Origin: Prado023 sp963818445
GTDB lineage: Bacteria > Actinomycetota > Actinomycetes > S36-B12 > CAIYMF01
Assembly: GCA_963818445.1 (NCBI GenBank)
Contig: CAWFSG010000007.1
Coordinates: 62,001 to 126,000 of the forward strand
DNA length: 64,000 nucleotides
Direction of reading: 5' to 3'
Shown here: positions 17,685 through 28,283 of the stretch, piece by piece
Layout of the letters: every line of letters begins with the position of its first letter
Numbering within the stretch: position 1 is the first letter of the stretch
Made by a program: the position numbers and the translations under genes
Notes under the pieces: generated by a model
The model's database searches: none
What the model was told of the DNA's origin: nothing
The model's input: only the letters and a program-made list of their open reading frames with translations

Positions 17685-17864
17685 ATGAGCGCGGAGAGGA
17701 TCGTGCAGTACTGCTGGTGGTACTTGGACCACCTCTATCTGTTCCTCATTCCCGCGGCGATCTTCGACGTCATGTGTTGGGTAGCGATAGTGATCTACGT
17801 GAAGAAGCGACGGGCGGGCCGGTCGCACGCGGCCACGATGACCGCCAATGGCGCCCGAAGTTGA
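17685..17864 (+). CDS. Small single-pass membrane protein (59 aa)
   Basis: Reads MSAERIVQYCWWYLDHLYLF and then one long hydrophobic segment (LFLIPAAIFDVMCWVAIVIYV) with a basic tail (KKRRAGRSH). GGAGG lies about 9 bases before the ATG. The aromatic N-terminus plus positively charged end suggests an N-out or amphipathic small membrane protein. It sits in the integrase scar and may be cargo from the lost element. Family not recognised. Confidence 0.5.
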   Translation: MSAERIVQYCWWYLDHLYLFLIPAAIFDVMCWVAIVIYVKKRRAGRSHAATMTANGARS

Positions 17865-17940
17865 CGGGCCGGGCGTCGATCCGGGACTCGGGAGTCGTGA
17901 CCCTGTTACCCGATCCTGCCGGGGTCGACTATGGGGTCGG

Positions 17941-18362
17941 TCAGCAGCTGACGGTCAGGAACCCCGAGAACTCTGCTCTCGTCGCGATCGCGGTGGCATC
18001 GGCTGCACTGCTGTAGGCCACCCAGGCCGCCCCCGGGTCCGCAGTGAACTGCGCGCACGCCGCATCGCGCTGCGACGGGGTCGTCAGCTCCCACGCCAGG
18101 GCGAGGAGCCCGGCTCCGACGGACGCGCCCGGGACGATCGCCGCGTCGCTGGGACGTCGGAGGTCCCCGTGGCCGGGGCGCTCGACCCCGAGCTACGGGC
18201 TGTGGCCTGCCAGCCGAGCGTCAGGCCAAGGGTGGCCGCTGCCACGACCGCCACGGCGACCAGCCATGCGCGGTGGAGCCGGTGGTGGTCGCGTGCGTCG
18301 ACGTCCGGGCTGGCCGCGACCATGGGTCCGGCGTCGGGGGAGTCGATAATGGTCGAGCTCAT
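17941..18362 (-). pseudogene. Signal-anchored hypothetical protein, frameshifted
   Basis: Start MSSTIIDSPDAGPM is preceded by AGGAAGC. One membrane segment (AWLVAVAVVAAATLGLTLGW, about residues 33-52) leads into a Ser/Ala-rich linker. The frame then shifts somewhere in 18080-18180. The C-terminal part reads GASVGAGLLALAWELTTPSQ, then WVAYSSAADATAIATRAEF, ending FLTVSC. It contains two cysteines. Total length is two bases over a multiple of three. Divergent from trmB. Function unknown. Confidence 0.6.
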
Positions 18363-18441
18363 GCTGCTTCCTGTCGATTGGGGGACAACCAGGTGCAACC
18401 TTGCCTGACCGCGAACCTGGGCAAACCGCCCATTGGTCCCG

Positions 18442-19116
18442 ATGTCTGAGGGCCGTCCGGCGTACCGGATACGGACCTTCCACCCGCGCCGCAGCCGGAC
18501 CACGCCCTCGGCGGCCTCGGCGCTGATCCGCCTGCTCCCCGGGTGGGGGATCGATGTCGAGACCGCGCCCCCGCACCTCGGCGACGCGTTCAACCCGCCC
18601 CGTCCGGTGGTGCTCGAGATCGGCTCGGGGATGGGGGAGACGACCCTGGCGATGGCGCAGGCTGCCCCCGACACCGGGATCGTCGCCGTGGACGTGCACA
18701 CCCCCGGGATCGGGGCGCTGCTGGCGGCCGCCGAGCGGGAGTCGCTGGGCAACGTCCGGGTCTGCATCGGGGATGCCGTCGAGTTGATGGATCGTCTCGC
18801 CCCCGGCTCGCTCGCGGGCATCCGGGCGTACTTCCCCGATCCGTGGCCGAAGGTGCGCCACCACAAGCGCCGGCTGGTCCAGCCGGCGTTCGTCCACCGA
18901 GCCGCCGTGCTGCTGGCCCCCGGCGGGACGCTGCACCTGGCGACGGACATCGCCCACTACGCCGACCAGATGCTCGAGGTGTGCGCCGCCGAGCCGCTGT
19001 TGGACGTCGGGCCGGGGCTGATCGCTCGGCCCAACTGGCGTCCGATCACCGGGTACGAGCGCCGGGGGATGGCCGCCGGCCGCCCGAGCGTCGACCTGAT
19101 CGCCAGCCGCTGCTGA
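18442..19116 (+). CDS. trmB: tRNA (guanine-N7)-methyltransferase
   Basis: 224 residues; methylates G46 in the variable loop of tRNAs using SAM. ATG 18442 (MSEGRPAYRIRTF). Class I methyltransferase fold: SAM-binding motif VVLEIGSGMGETTLAMAQ, acidic DVHTPGI, GDAVELM, and the diagnostic YFPDPWPKVRHHKRR loop. C-terminal ITGYERRG is also typical. Complete and intact. Confidence 0.95.
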   Translation: MSEGRPAYRIRTFHPRRSRTTPSAASALIRLLPGWGIDVETAPPHLGDAFNPPRPVVLEIGSGMGETTLAMAQAAPDTGIVAVDVHTPGIGALLAAAERESLGNVRVCIGDAVELMDRLAPGSLAGIRAYFPDPWPKVRHHKRRLVQPAFVHRAAVLLAPGGTLHLATDIAHYADQMLEVCAAEPLLDVGPGLIARPNWRPITGYERRGMAAGRPSVDLIASRC

Positions 19117-19143
19117 GCGTCAGGGCGACCGGTGCGCCGGACG

Positions 19144-19815
19144 TTACCGAACGATCCGTAGGTTGAACATCGGACCGCCGACGGGCCCCATCACCCGCAA
19201 CCACAGCGGCAGCCACATCTCGGGTCCGCGGGCGGTGGTGATGTCGCCGAGGTCCATGATGTCGGTCCAGCCGAACTCGCCGAGCAGCCCGGCGACCGTG
19301 GCCTTGGCCTGCGGGTCGTCCCCGGACAGGAAGACGGTCGTGGGCTCGGGGAGCAGCCCCGGTTGGGTCATGAGCGTCCCGGTCATGGTGTTCAGCGACT
19401 TGACGACCCGGGCCTCGGGGAAGGCACGCTGCACCTGCTCACCGAGGGAGTCCGTGTCCTTGACGGTCAGGGTCGGGGGGAAGCCGTGGGAGAAGTCCAA
19501 GGGGTTGGCGACGTCGAGGACGACCTTGCCGGCGAGGTTCGCCGCCCCGGCCCCGGACAACGCGGCCAGGGTTCCGGAGCCGTTGGTCGCGTTGACCACG
19601 ACATCAGCGGCGCCCGCCACCGACGCGAAGTCGGCCAGTGCGACCGACGGGTTCTCCGCGAGCCACTCGGCGAAGGACGCCGGCGCCCCGTCCAACTGCC
19701 GGACCATGGTCTCGTGGACGTCGCGCGTGCCCATGGAGACCTCGTGGCCGGTCCGGACGAATCCCTCCGCCAGGGCGCGGCCCACCATCCCGGTGCCCAG
19801 GATCCCGATCTGCAT
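19144..19815 (-). CDS. NADP/F420-type oxidoreductase (F420-dependent NADP reductase family)
   Basis: 223 residues, ATG preceded by GAGGAG. N-terminal Rossmann motif MQIGILGTGMVGRALAEGF with GxGxxG, then TRDVHETM where NADP phosphate specificity is set. VVNATNGSGT, VVLDVANPLDF and VVKSLNTM match the NADP oxidoreductase coenzyme F420-dependent family. Many actinobacterial members are annotated this way without proof of F420 use, so the cofactor is inferred. Convergent with trmB. Confidence 0.85.
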   Translation of the reverse strand: MQIGILGTGMVGRALAEGFVRTGHEVSMGTRDVHETMVRQLDGAPASFAEWLAENPSVALADFASVAGAADVVVNATNGSGTLAALSGAGAANLAGKVVLDVANPLDFSHGFPPTLTVKDTDSLGEQVQRAFPEARVVKSLNTMTGTLMTQPGLLPEPTTVFLSGDDPQAKATVAGLLGEFGWTDIMDLGDITTARGPEMWLPLWLRVMGPVGGPMFNLRIVR

Positions 19816-19916
19816 GTGGTCCTCCTCGTTGTCGCGTGAGTGGCGCGTTCGGACCACGGTCGCTGAAGCGGCCGCGGGTTCGCCCCACGGCCGGGCAGCC
19901 CCACGGGGCCGGGCAG

Positions 19917-20201
19917 TCATACCATCGGCGGGTTCTCCGTGCCCAGCATCACCATCGCGCCCGTCAGCGCCAGGCCTAATGCGCCTCCAATGATCATGAA
20001 CAGTCCGAGGCCAGGTAGGGGCCCCACAAAGGCGAGCAGGAACCCGAGCGTGAGGATGATCGCAGGCACCCGGAGTGGGCGCCACTTCCGCCGACTCCCG
20101 CCCATGATCCGATCCGTGGAGCCGAGCACGGCGTGCCCGGTGTCGCCCGCCTGCTGGCGGTGCCGAAGGTCGTCGTTCCAGTTTCCCATGGGGGCCTCCA
20201 C
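19917..20201 (-). CDS. Small two-helix membrane protein
   Basis: Up to 94 residues; an internal ATG (MGNWNDDLRHRQ at 20189) may be the true start. A polar N-terminal half of about 45 residues is followed by two adjacent hydrophobic helices (VPAIILTLGFLLAFVG and LGLFMIIGGALGLALTGAMVML). No family recognised. Same strand as the neighbouring reductase but separated by about 100 bases. Confidence 0.6.
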   Translation of the reverse strand: MEAPMGNWNDDLRHRQQAGDTGHAVLGSTDRIMGGSRRKWRPLRVPAIILTLGFLLAFVGPLPGLGLFMIIGGALGLALTGAMVMLGTENPPMV

Positions 20202-20384
20202 TACCCTGCTCTCCAGCCTGGGCTGAGTTAGCGCAGGCTGCTCTCACCACCTGACACGAGGCTCCCACTGCCCCGCGAGGCGGTCAAGCCCCTGCGTGGG
20301 ATGCGCTGGGCGCGGCAGGAGGGCAGCGCGGCTCCGCTCGCGCGGGGAAACGGGGTGCTCCGTTGCGACCGCGCTGTGCCCTCG

Positions 20385-21353
20385 TCAGCCGTGGTGCGGC
20401 ATGATCGCGCCCTCCGGGATGACCCCGAGCCGGCCGCGCTGGTAGTCCTCGATCGCCTGGATGACCTCGGCCTTGGTGTTCATCACGAACGGGCCGTAGG
20501 CGAAGACCGGCTCACGCAGGGGGACGCCGCCGAGCAGGAGGACATCGAGCGCCGGGCTTGCCACGGACTGGCTGGGCGCCGCCTCGAGCGTGATGTGGTC
20601 ACCGGATCCGAGGACCGCGAGTTGGCCGGAGTTGATCGGCTGCCCGTAGGCGCCCACGCTGCCGCGCCCGGACAGGGCGTAGACCAGGGCGTTGAAGTCG
20701 GCCCGCCACGGCAGCTCGAGGCGTGCGCCCGGGGCGAGCGTCGCGTGCACGATCGAGATCGGCGACTGGCTGCGCCCCGGACCGGTGTGGCCGGCGACGG
20801 TCCCGGCCAGCACGCGCACGAGGGCGCCACCATCGGGAGTCGATGCGAGCGCGATGTCCGTGCCCTCAAGGCCCTGATATGCGGGGGCCAGCCACTTCTT
20901 GGCGGCGGGCAGGTTGATCCACAGCTGGATGCCGTGGAAGAGCCCCCCGGACATCACCAGGGACTCCGGCGGGGTCTCGATGTGCAGGATGCCAGCCCCC
21001 GCGGTCATGTACTGGGTGCCACCGTTGGCGATGACGCCGCCACCGCCGTGGGAGTCCTGGTGGATGAACGTGCCGTCCATGAGGTAGGTGAAGGTCTCGA
21101 AGCCGCGGTGCGGATGCCAGTCGGTGCCGCGTGGCTCGCCGACGCCGTACTCGACCTCGCCCATCTGGTCCATGTGCACGAACGGATCGAGGTCGGCCTT
21201 GTCCACCCCGGCGAAGGCCCGGCGCACCGGGAACCCCTCACCCTCGAACCCCCGGGGCGCGGTGGTGACGGACCTGACCGTGCGGGAGCGCCCGTTGGGT
21301 TCAGGCGTGTCGACCCGTGGCAGGGTCATGGTGTCGGCGGTAACGGCGGGCAT
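20385..21353 (-). CDS. Pirin-family protein
   Basis: 322 residues from ATG 21353 (MPAVTADTMTLPRV), preceded by AGGAGG. N-terminal cupin holds the pirin metal motif: DWHPHRGFETFTYLMDG with two His, HQDSHGGGG, and the Glu in HIETPPE. FHGIQLWINLPAAKKW is also a family signature. The C-terminal cupin is more divergent, as usual. Bacterial pirins act as quercetinase-like dioxygenases or redox regulators; the actual role here is unknown. An AT-rich promoter-like patch lies just upstream. Confidence 0.92.
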   Translation of the reverse strand: MPAVTADTMTLPRVDTPEPNGRSRTVRSVTTAPRGFEGEGFPVRRAFAGVDKADLDPFVHMDQMGEVEYGVGEPRGTDWHPHRGFETFTYLMDGTFIHQDSHGGGGVIANGGTQYMTAGAGILHIETPPESLVMSGGLFHGIQLWINLPAAKKWLAPAYQGLEGTDIALASTPDGGALVRVLAGTVAGHTGPGRSQSPISIVHATLAPGARLELPWRADFNALVYALSGRGSVGAYGQPINSGQLAVLGSGDHITLEAAPSQSVASPALDVLLLGGVPLREPVFAYGPFVMNTKAEVIQAIEDYQRGRLGVIPEGAIMPHHG

Positions 21354-21386
21354 GGCTGGCCTCCTGGAGAGTCTGTACAAGATTCA

Positions 21387-21392
21387 ACTATA
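21387..21392 (-). promoter_or_regulatory. Putative -10 element for pirin gene
   Basis: Minus strand TATAGT within an unusually AT-rich patch (about 21373-21395, CATATAGTTGAATCTTGTAC) 34 bases upstream of the pirin ATG. No clear -35 box. The TTGAATCTTGTACAG half-palindrome could instead be a regulator site. Confidence 0.4.
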
Positions 21393-21442
21393 TGGAGGGC
21401 GCGCTCATTCCGCCACCCCGACCGGGCAGCGGATCGCGGTCG

Positions 21443-22036
21443 TCACCCCACGTAGGAGTACGGCGTGGGCCTGGTCGGCAGGGTGAGGGCCCTCGCGGAC
21501 TTCTTGAGCAGCCGGCTGTTCATGGCCATGATCCCGGCAGCGACGGCGATCGTCGCGGGCGAGTTCTTGTCCTTGCGGCGTGCGATCGGCCCGAGGACGA
21601 TGTCCGAGCCCGTCACGATGGCACCTGCGGCCGCCCCGATGGCGACCTGGCTGGTGATGACCCGACCCGCCTCCAGCAGCGGCCCGGATCGCTGGCTGTG
21701 GGTGATCGCCCGCTGCGCCACGACAGCGGCCGCTATGGTCGCGGCGTTGCCGGCCAGCAGCATCCTGCGCCTCGCGGCGACCTGCTCCGGTGTGACCGGC
21801 TTCCCACCCAGGGACTGGTCTGCGGCCTGCTCGATGGCGATCTGCGGGACGGCGGTCATCGCGATGTAGAACGATGAGATGGCCCCCGACAGCGCCAGGT
21901 TGGCGAGCGGGATCTTGTTCAGCTTCCGCTGGATCCCCGACTGGTAGGGGCCGCTGGTCGCCACCAGGAGGGACGACCGTCGCGCGATGCCGAGCCCGGG
22001 TTCCTTCTTCAGGAGCTCGTTGATCCGGTCGTTCAT
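21443..22036 (-). CDS. Hypothetical membrane-associated protein
   Basis: 197 residues starting MNDRINELLKKEPGLGIARR; GGAGGC precedes the ATG. Three or four weakly hydrophobic helices: ANLALSGAISSFYIAMTAV, MLLAGNAATIAAAVVAQ, VAIGAAAGAIVTGSDIVLG and PATIAVAAGIMAMNSR, interleaved with basic stretches. I do not recognise a family. Divergent from mutY. Composition is genome-like. Confidence 0.65.
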   Translation of the reverse strand: MNDRINELLKKEPGLGIARRSSLLVATSGPYQSGIQRKLNKIPLANLALSGAISSFYIAMTAVPQIAIEQAADQSLGGKPVTPEQVAARRRMLLAGNAATIAAAVVAQRAITHSQRSGPLLEAGRVITSQVAIGAAAGAIVTGSDIVLGPIARRKDKNSPATIAVAAGIMAMNSRLLKKSARALTLPTRPTPYSYVG

Positions 22037-22126
22037 GGTGTGCCTCCTGGCGCTGTCGTTGCCCTGAGTATCGCGTGACACGGGCATCTGGTGCAGCGCC
22101 GAGGGTCCCGAACGACAATGGGGATC

Positions 22127-23060
22127 ATGGCGACGATCGACGAGGGGTCGAGGATCGTTCCCGTGCGGGTCGAGTCGCGTGCCGTGCTCAGCCCCGTGAG
22201 TGTGGTCACCGACTGGTTCGACGACCACCACCGCGACCTGCCCTGGCGGGCAGCGGACCGGACTCCCTGGGGCGTCCTGGTCAGCGAGGTGATGCTGCAG
22301 CAGACGCCGGTCGCGCGGGTCGTGCCCGCCTGGATCGCGTGGATGGCGCGCTGGCCGCTGCCAGCGGACCTGGCGGCGGACTCCCCGGGCGAGGCGGTCC
22401 GGCAGTGGGATCGCCTCGGCTACCCGCGCCGGGCGCTGAACCTGCACGCGGCGGCGCTGGCCATCGTCGCGCGCCACGGTGGTGCGGTCCCCGAGTCGGA
22501 TTCGGACCTCCGGGCGCTGCCCGGGGTAGGGGAGTACACGGCGGCCGCCGTGCGGGCGTTCGCGTTCGGGCGGCGCTCGGTCGTGCTGGACACGAACGTG
22601 CGGCGGGTGCTGGCGCGGCTGGTCGACGGATACGAGTACCCACCCCCAAGCCTGACGGTGGGTGAGCGCGCCCGTGCAGACTCGCTGGTACCGGTCGACG
22701 ATGCGGCCGCCGCGCACTGGTCCGCGGCGGTGATGGAGCTGGGGGCTCTCGTGTGCACCGCGAACTCACCGAGATGCTCGGCAGTGCCCGGTCGTGGGGA
22801 TGTGCGCCTGGGTGCGGGCCGGGCAACCGGCCTACGACGGGCCGGCGCGCCGGGTCCAGAGGTTCGAGGGGACAGACAGGCAGGTCCGCGGACGAATCAT
22901 GGCGGTGCTGCGGGCGTCCGGCGGCCCGGTCAGACGCTGCGCGATCGAGTCGGTCTGGGAGGGCGACATCCAGCGTGAGCGCGCCCTTGACGGACTGGTC
23001 GCCGACGGCCTCGTCGAACTGCTGGGCGACGACAGCTACGGATTGCCCAGTCGGGCGTGA
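22127..23060 (+). pseudogene. mutY: A/G-specific adenine glycosylase (frameshifted in the Fe-S motif)
   Basis: Removes adenine opposite 8-oxoguanine. Motifs: LPWRAADRTPWGVLVSEVML with QQTPVARV, HhH LPGVGEYTAAAV, and the catalytic Asp in VVLDTNVRRV. The [4Fe-4S] motif C-x6-C-x2-C-x5-C is split: CTANSPRCSA is in one frame, CPVVGMC only if one base is dropped near 22783-22786 (GCAGTGC for GCATGC). The second half continues AWVRAGQPAYDGPARRVQ. Length is one base over. The short C-terminus has no clear 8-oxoG domain. Function is probably intact in the organism. Confidence 0.9.
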
Positions 23061-23190
23061 GGCCTCCTTGCAGCGGCTTGTGCGTCAGAGGGGGAGACCG
23101 ACGACCGAGCGGCAGGTTCCTTCCCGAACTTCTGCATCCGAACCGCCGACCGTGCAACGATGCATGGACCGAGCGGAATCAGGAGGCATC

Positions 23191-23394
23191 ATGAGCGTGT
23201 ACAAGGTCGTTGAGATCGTCGGCACCAGCACGACGTCTTGGGCAGACGCCGCGGTCACCGCCGTGGCCACCGCGAAGGAGACCCTGCGAGACCTGCGCGT
23301 CGCGGAGGTGGTTGAGCAGGACCTCGACCTGGCCGGTGATGAGATCGTCTTCCGGACGAAGCTGAGCATCTCCTTCAAGTACCAGGCCGACTGA
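23191..23394 (+). CDS. Dodecin family flavin-binding protein
   Basis: 67 residues, MSVYKVVEIVGTSTTSWADA; AGGAGG at 23181-23186. The length, the VYKxxEIVGTS start, the Trp in SWADAA that stacks on flavin, and the beta-strand end (IVFRTKLSISFKYQ) match dodecin, a dodecameric flavin store. Likely cytoplasmic. Single-gene unit between mutY and the convergent glgB. Confidence 0.9.
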   Translation: MSVYKVVEIVGTSTTSWADAAVTAVATAKETLRDLRVAEVVEQDLDLAGDEIVFRTKLSISFKYQAD

Positions 23395-23514
23395 GAGGCC
23401 GTCCCGGCTGGGCGCGAAGTAGAGCGTGCCCCGGTCGTCATCCGGGTGAGTGTAGGGCGGCGGTGCGCCGTTCCCGTCGGGCGGGTGAGCTGAGTTACCA
23501 CCGCGGGAGCGGTG

Positions 23515-25423
<1,909 letters not shown>

Positions 25424-25581
25424 CCCTTCGGAACACGCCGGGTGAGGACCGGATCGGCACCCCACCGCGGGATCCGGACCGCATCCGGATCAGGCCGCGT
25501 CATGGCCCCCAGCCTGCCATCAGCCCTCCCGGGTCCGGGACGCCGGTGCATGTGGTCGCCGCGTCGAGGACCGGGTCAACC

Positions 25582-26838
25582 TCAGGGGCCGACGAGTGGA
25601 AGGCTGGGGTTGGGACGCAGGGTCGCCTTGATGCAGCCGGCGCGCGGGCCGGCTGAAGCGGCCTCGAGACCGTCGCGCCAGTCGTCGAGGTCGAACATGT
25701 GCGTCACGATCCCGTCCACCCGGTAGCTGTCGTCGGCCAACCACTCAACCACCTGCGCCATGGTGTGCCGGCCCCCGAGCGCGGGCTCCGGGCCGAAGTT
25801 GATGGTCCCCTGCACCGTGATCTGCCGGTTCCAGACCAGCGACCAGTCGACGGGCTGCTTGCCGGCGCCGCCGACGAGGACCAGCATCCCGCTGGGCCGC
25901 AGCAGGTGCAGGGCGAGGTCGATGGTGTCGGTGAAGCCGACGCAGTCGAACACCGCGTCCACGCCCTGCTCGAGGATCGGCGTCCGGGTCAGCCGCGGCC
26001 GCAGCACCCGGCCACCGTCCGTCGCCGCCAGGGCCTCGACGGCCTGCGCTCCGGTGGGCAGGACCCGCGTGGCACCGGCGGCCATCGCCGCGCCAGAGCC
26101 GAACTCACCCGGGCTGACCATGATGATGTCGAGGTCCGGGTGCAGCATCCGCAGGGCAGCCGTGACGAGCAGTCCGATCGTCCCGGGACCGATCACCACC
26201 ACCCGATCGCCGCGCCGCGGCCACTGCAGCGCCGCATGCAGGGCGATGGCGGCGGGCTCGCCCAGGACGGCACGCGTCGAGGGGATGCTGCCCACCCGGT
26301 GCAGCTGTGACTGGTGGGCCACGACCTGCTCACCCCAGCCTCCGCCCAGGGCAGCGTCGAAGCCCAGCGTGGGTGCCGCGCATCCGGAGGCGCCTGGCTG
26401 GTCGAACCGTTCGCACACGTTCGGGAAGCCCTCGCGACACGACCGACACGGGTCGAACCCGCGATGCGCGCAGGAGAGCACCGGGTCGATCGCCACCCGT
26501 TCGCCCTCGGCGATGGTGGCGCCGGGGCCGGCCTCCTCGACGACCGCGACCATCTCGTGGCCGAGGATCTGCCGCGGCGCGCTGTAGAAGGCAGACAGCA
26601 CGAACGAGGACTTGGCATGGGCGACCCCGACGTCGCTGCCGCAGATCCCGGACAGCTCGGGGCGCAGGCGGACCCACCCGTCGGCCCCCGGGAGTCGGGG
26701 TGCGGGCTCATCGGGCACGAGCGCGAGGATCCCGCCCGGCCCCCAACCGGCGCGCTTGCCGGTACCCCGGGGGAGCCGCTGGGCGGCAGCCGTGAGCAGG
26801 TAGCGCTGGGTGGTCAGGTCGGCGACGACGGCCCGCAT
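25582..26838 (-). CDS. Zinc-dependent medium-chain alcohol dehydrogenase
   Basis: 418 residues. Catalytic zinc ligands in SGICGSDVG and LGHEMVAVVEE. Cysteines for a structural zinc are in LSCAHRGFDPCRSCREGFPNVCE. NAD(P) site VVVIGPGTIGLLV in the Rossmann domain. The unusually long N-terminus before the GroES-like core (about 55 residues) is notable. Substrate unknown; sugars or polyols are possible, given the kinase-led operon of which it appears to be the last member (22 bases after the FMO stop). Confidence 0.85.
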   Translation of the reverse strand: MRAVVADLTTQRYLLTAAAQRLPRGTGKRAGWGPGGILALVPDEPAPRLPGADGWVRLRPELSGICGSDVGVAHAKSSFVLSAFYSAPRQILGHEMVAVVEEAGPGATIAEGERVAIDPVLSCAHRGFDPCRSCREGFPNVCERFDQPGASGCAAPTLGFDAALGGGWGEQVVAHQSQLHRVGSIPSTRAVLGEPAAIALHAALQWPRRGDRVVVIGPGTIGLLVTAALRMLHPDLDIIMVSPGEFGSGAAMAAGATRVLPTGAQAVEALAATDGGRVLRPRLTRTPILEQGVDAVFDCVGFTDTIDLALHLLRPSGMLVLVGGAGKQPVDWSLVWNRQITVQGTINFGPEPALGGRHTMAQVVEWLADDSYRVDGIVTHMFDLDDWRDGLEAASAGPRAGCIKATLRPNPSLPLVGP

Positions 26839-26860
26839 CTCGGTTGCTCCTTCCTCGTGC

Positions 26861-28255
26861 CTACCTCAGGCCCGCCAGCGGAGCGGTCACCCGGTCGAGC
26901 AGGGAGGGATTGGGCTTGCGCCTGCGCGCCTCCTTCATGGCGCGGATGTAGCGCCAGTAGTCGACCTGCATGGTGTGCCGGTCCGAGCGCAGGTAGCGCG
27001 CGGCCATCGACTTCTGGTCCCGATCGATCCACGTGCGCATCTCGTCCGGGGACGGGAGCGCCGCGTCACCGGTCAGGACATCCCCGATCCATTGTGATTG
27101 GTACTCGTAGAGGGGGATGCCAGCCCCGACTGTCTGGATGAAGCCGATGAAGAACAGGCCTGGCCGGTCGGGGGAGACGACGCGCTGGTAGAGCGGCATC
27201 GCGTTGTGCGCGGGGTCGAAGACCTCGGGTGCGAGGAACGGCAGGGAGACCCGGTACCCGGTGGCGTACACCAGGACGTCGGCGTGCACGACGCTGTCGT
27301 CGTCGAACCGGATCCGGTCGCCCTCGAGTCGTTCGATGCCCGGCTTCATCGTGATGTCACCGTGTCCGACCCGGTCGTAGAGTTCGGCCGACACCGTCGG
27401 GTGGGCGTGCAGCAGGCGGTGGTCGGGCTTGGGCAGCCCCCGGTCCTGGGGCCGGCCGGTGCTCAGCCGCAGGATCGCCTCGTAGAGCGTCCGTTCGACC
27501 GGGAATGGGATGTACCCCATGAGTGGGCTGCCGAACTGGTCGACCGGCTTGCCGAAGGCGTACTTGGGGATCACGTGCACGCCGTGCCGGGTCACCAGGT
27601 ACACGTGCCGGGCCACTTTGGCCGCGTCGCACGCGATATCCATCCCGGAGTTGCCCACCCCGACCACAACGACGTCCCTGTCGGTGAAGACGACCGGGTC
27701 GCGGTAGTCGTGGGAGTGGAACGTCTCACCGGTGAACTCCCCGGGGAGGTCGGGGACGCTCGGTGTGCCGTGGTGGCCGTTGGCGACCAGCACGGCGCGG
27801 TAGGACCTCTGCTGGCCCCCGGTGGTCGTGACGGCCCAGCCCGAGCTGCCCGGGGCACCGTCACCGGGCAGCGGTTCCACGGCGGTCACTGGGGTTCGGA
27901 ACGTGATCCGCTCCAGCAGGTGGTTGTCCTCGGCGAAGCCCTGGAAGTACTGGGCGACCAGCTCGTGCGGCGGGTAGTCGGGCCAGTCCGCGGGCATCGG
28001 GTAGGACGGGAACTGCGTCAGGGGCCGTGAGCTGTTCAGGTGAAGCGTCTTGTACGCGGCCACGCAACCGTTGTCGTTGTCGATACGCCACAGCCCGCCG
28101 ACCATGGACCCCTTCTCGAACCAGTCGAACGCGAGGCCGCGGTCTGCCAGCGCCTTCCCGGCAGCCAGGCCCGCGGCACCCGCGCCGATCAGGCAGACGT
28201 CGGCGTCGAACCTGCTGTTCGCGGCACCGACCGTGACAGGCGTGGCGGAAGTCAC
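26861..28255 (-). CDS. Flavin-containing monooxygenase
   Basis: 464 residues from a GTG (VTSATPVTVG) with GAGGAG just upstream. FAD motif VCLIGAGAAGLAAGKAL, the FMO identifying sequence FTGETFHSHDYRDP (FxGxxxHxxxY), and NADPH motif VVVVGVGNSGMDIA are all present, plus VLVYATGYR near the C-terminus. Class B monooxygenase acting on soft N or S centres, or a Baeyer-Villiger-like reaction. It starts 28 bases after the PLP-enzyme stop in the same operon, which could place an amine substrate in this pathway. Confidence 0.9.
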   Translation of the reverse strand: MTSATPVTVGAANSRFDADVCLIGAGAAGLAAGKALADRGLAFDWFEKGSMVGGLWRIDNDNGCVAAYKTLHLNSSRPLTQFPSYPMPADWPDYPPHELVAQYFQGFAEDNHLLERITFRTPVTAVEPLPGDGAPGSSGWAVTTTGGQQRSYRAVLVANGHHGTPSVPDLPGEFTGETFHSHDYRDPVVFTDRDVVVVGVGNSGMDIACDAAKVARHVYLVTRHGVHVIPKYAFGKPVDQFGSPLMGYIPFPVERTLYEAILRLSTGRPQDRGLPKPDHRLLHAHPTVSAELYDRVGHGDITMKPGIERLEGDRIRFDDDSVVHADVLVYATGYRVSLPFLAPEVFDPAHNAMPLYQRVVSPDRPGLFFIGFIQTVGAGIPLYEYQSQWIGDVLTGDAALPSPDEMRTWIDRDQKSMAARYLRSDRHTMQVDYWRYIRAMKEARRRKPNPSLLDRVTAPLAGLR

Positions 28256-28283
28256 TGCGTGCTCCTCTCTCGTCGCGATCGGA

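Noticed and set aside
17470..17688. 72-aa frame ending in an ATGA overlap with the 59-aa membrane protein
   Set aside because: Its first half is antisense to the integrase remnant and its composition is Arg/Ser/Thr-rich; the overlap alone is not enough support.
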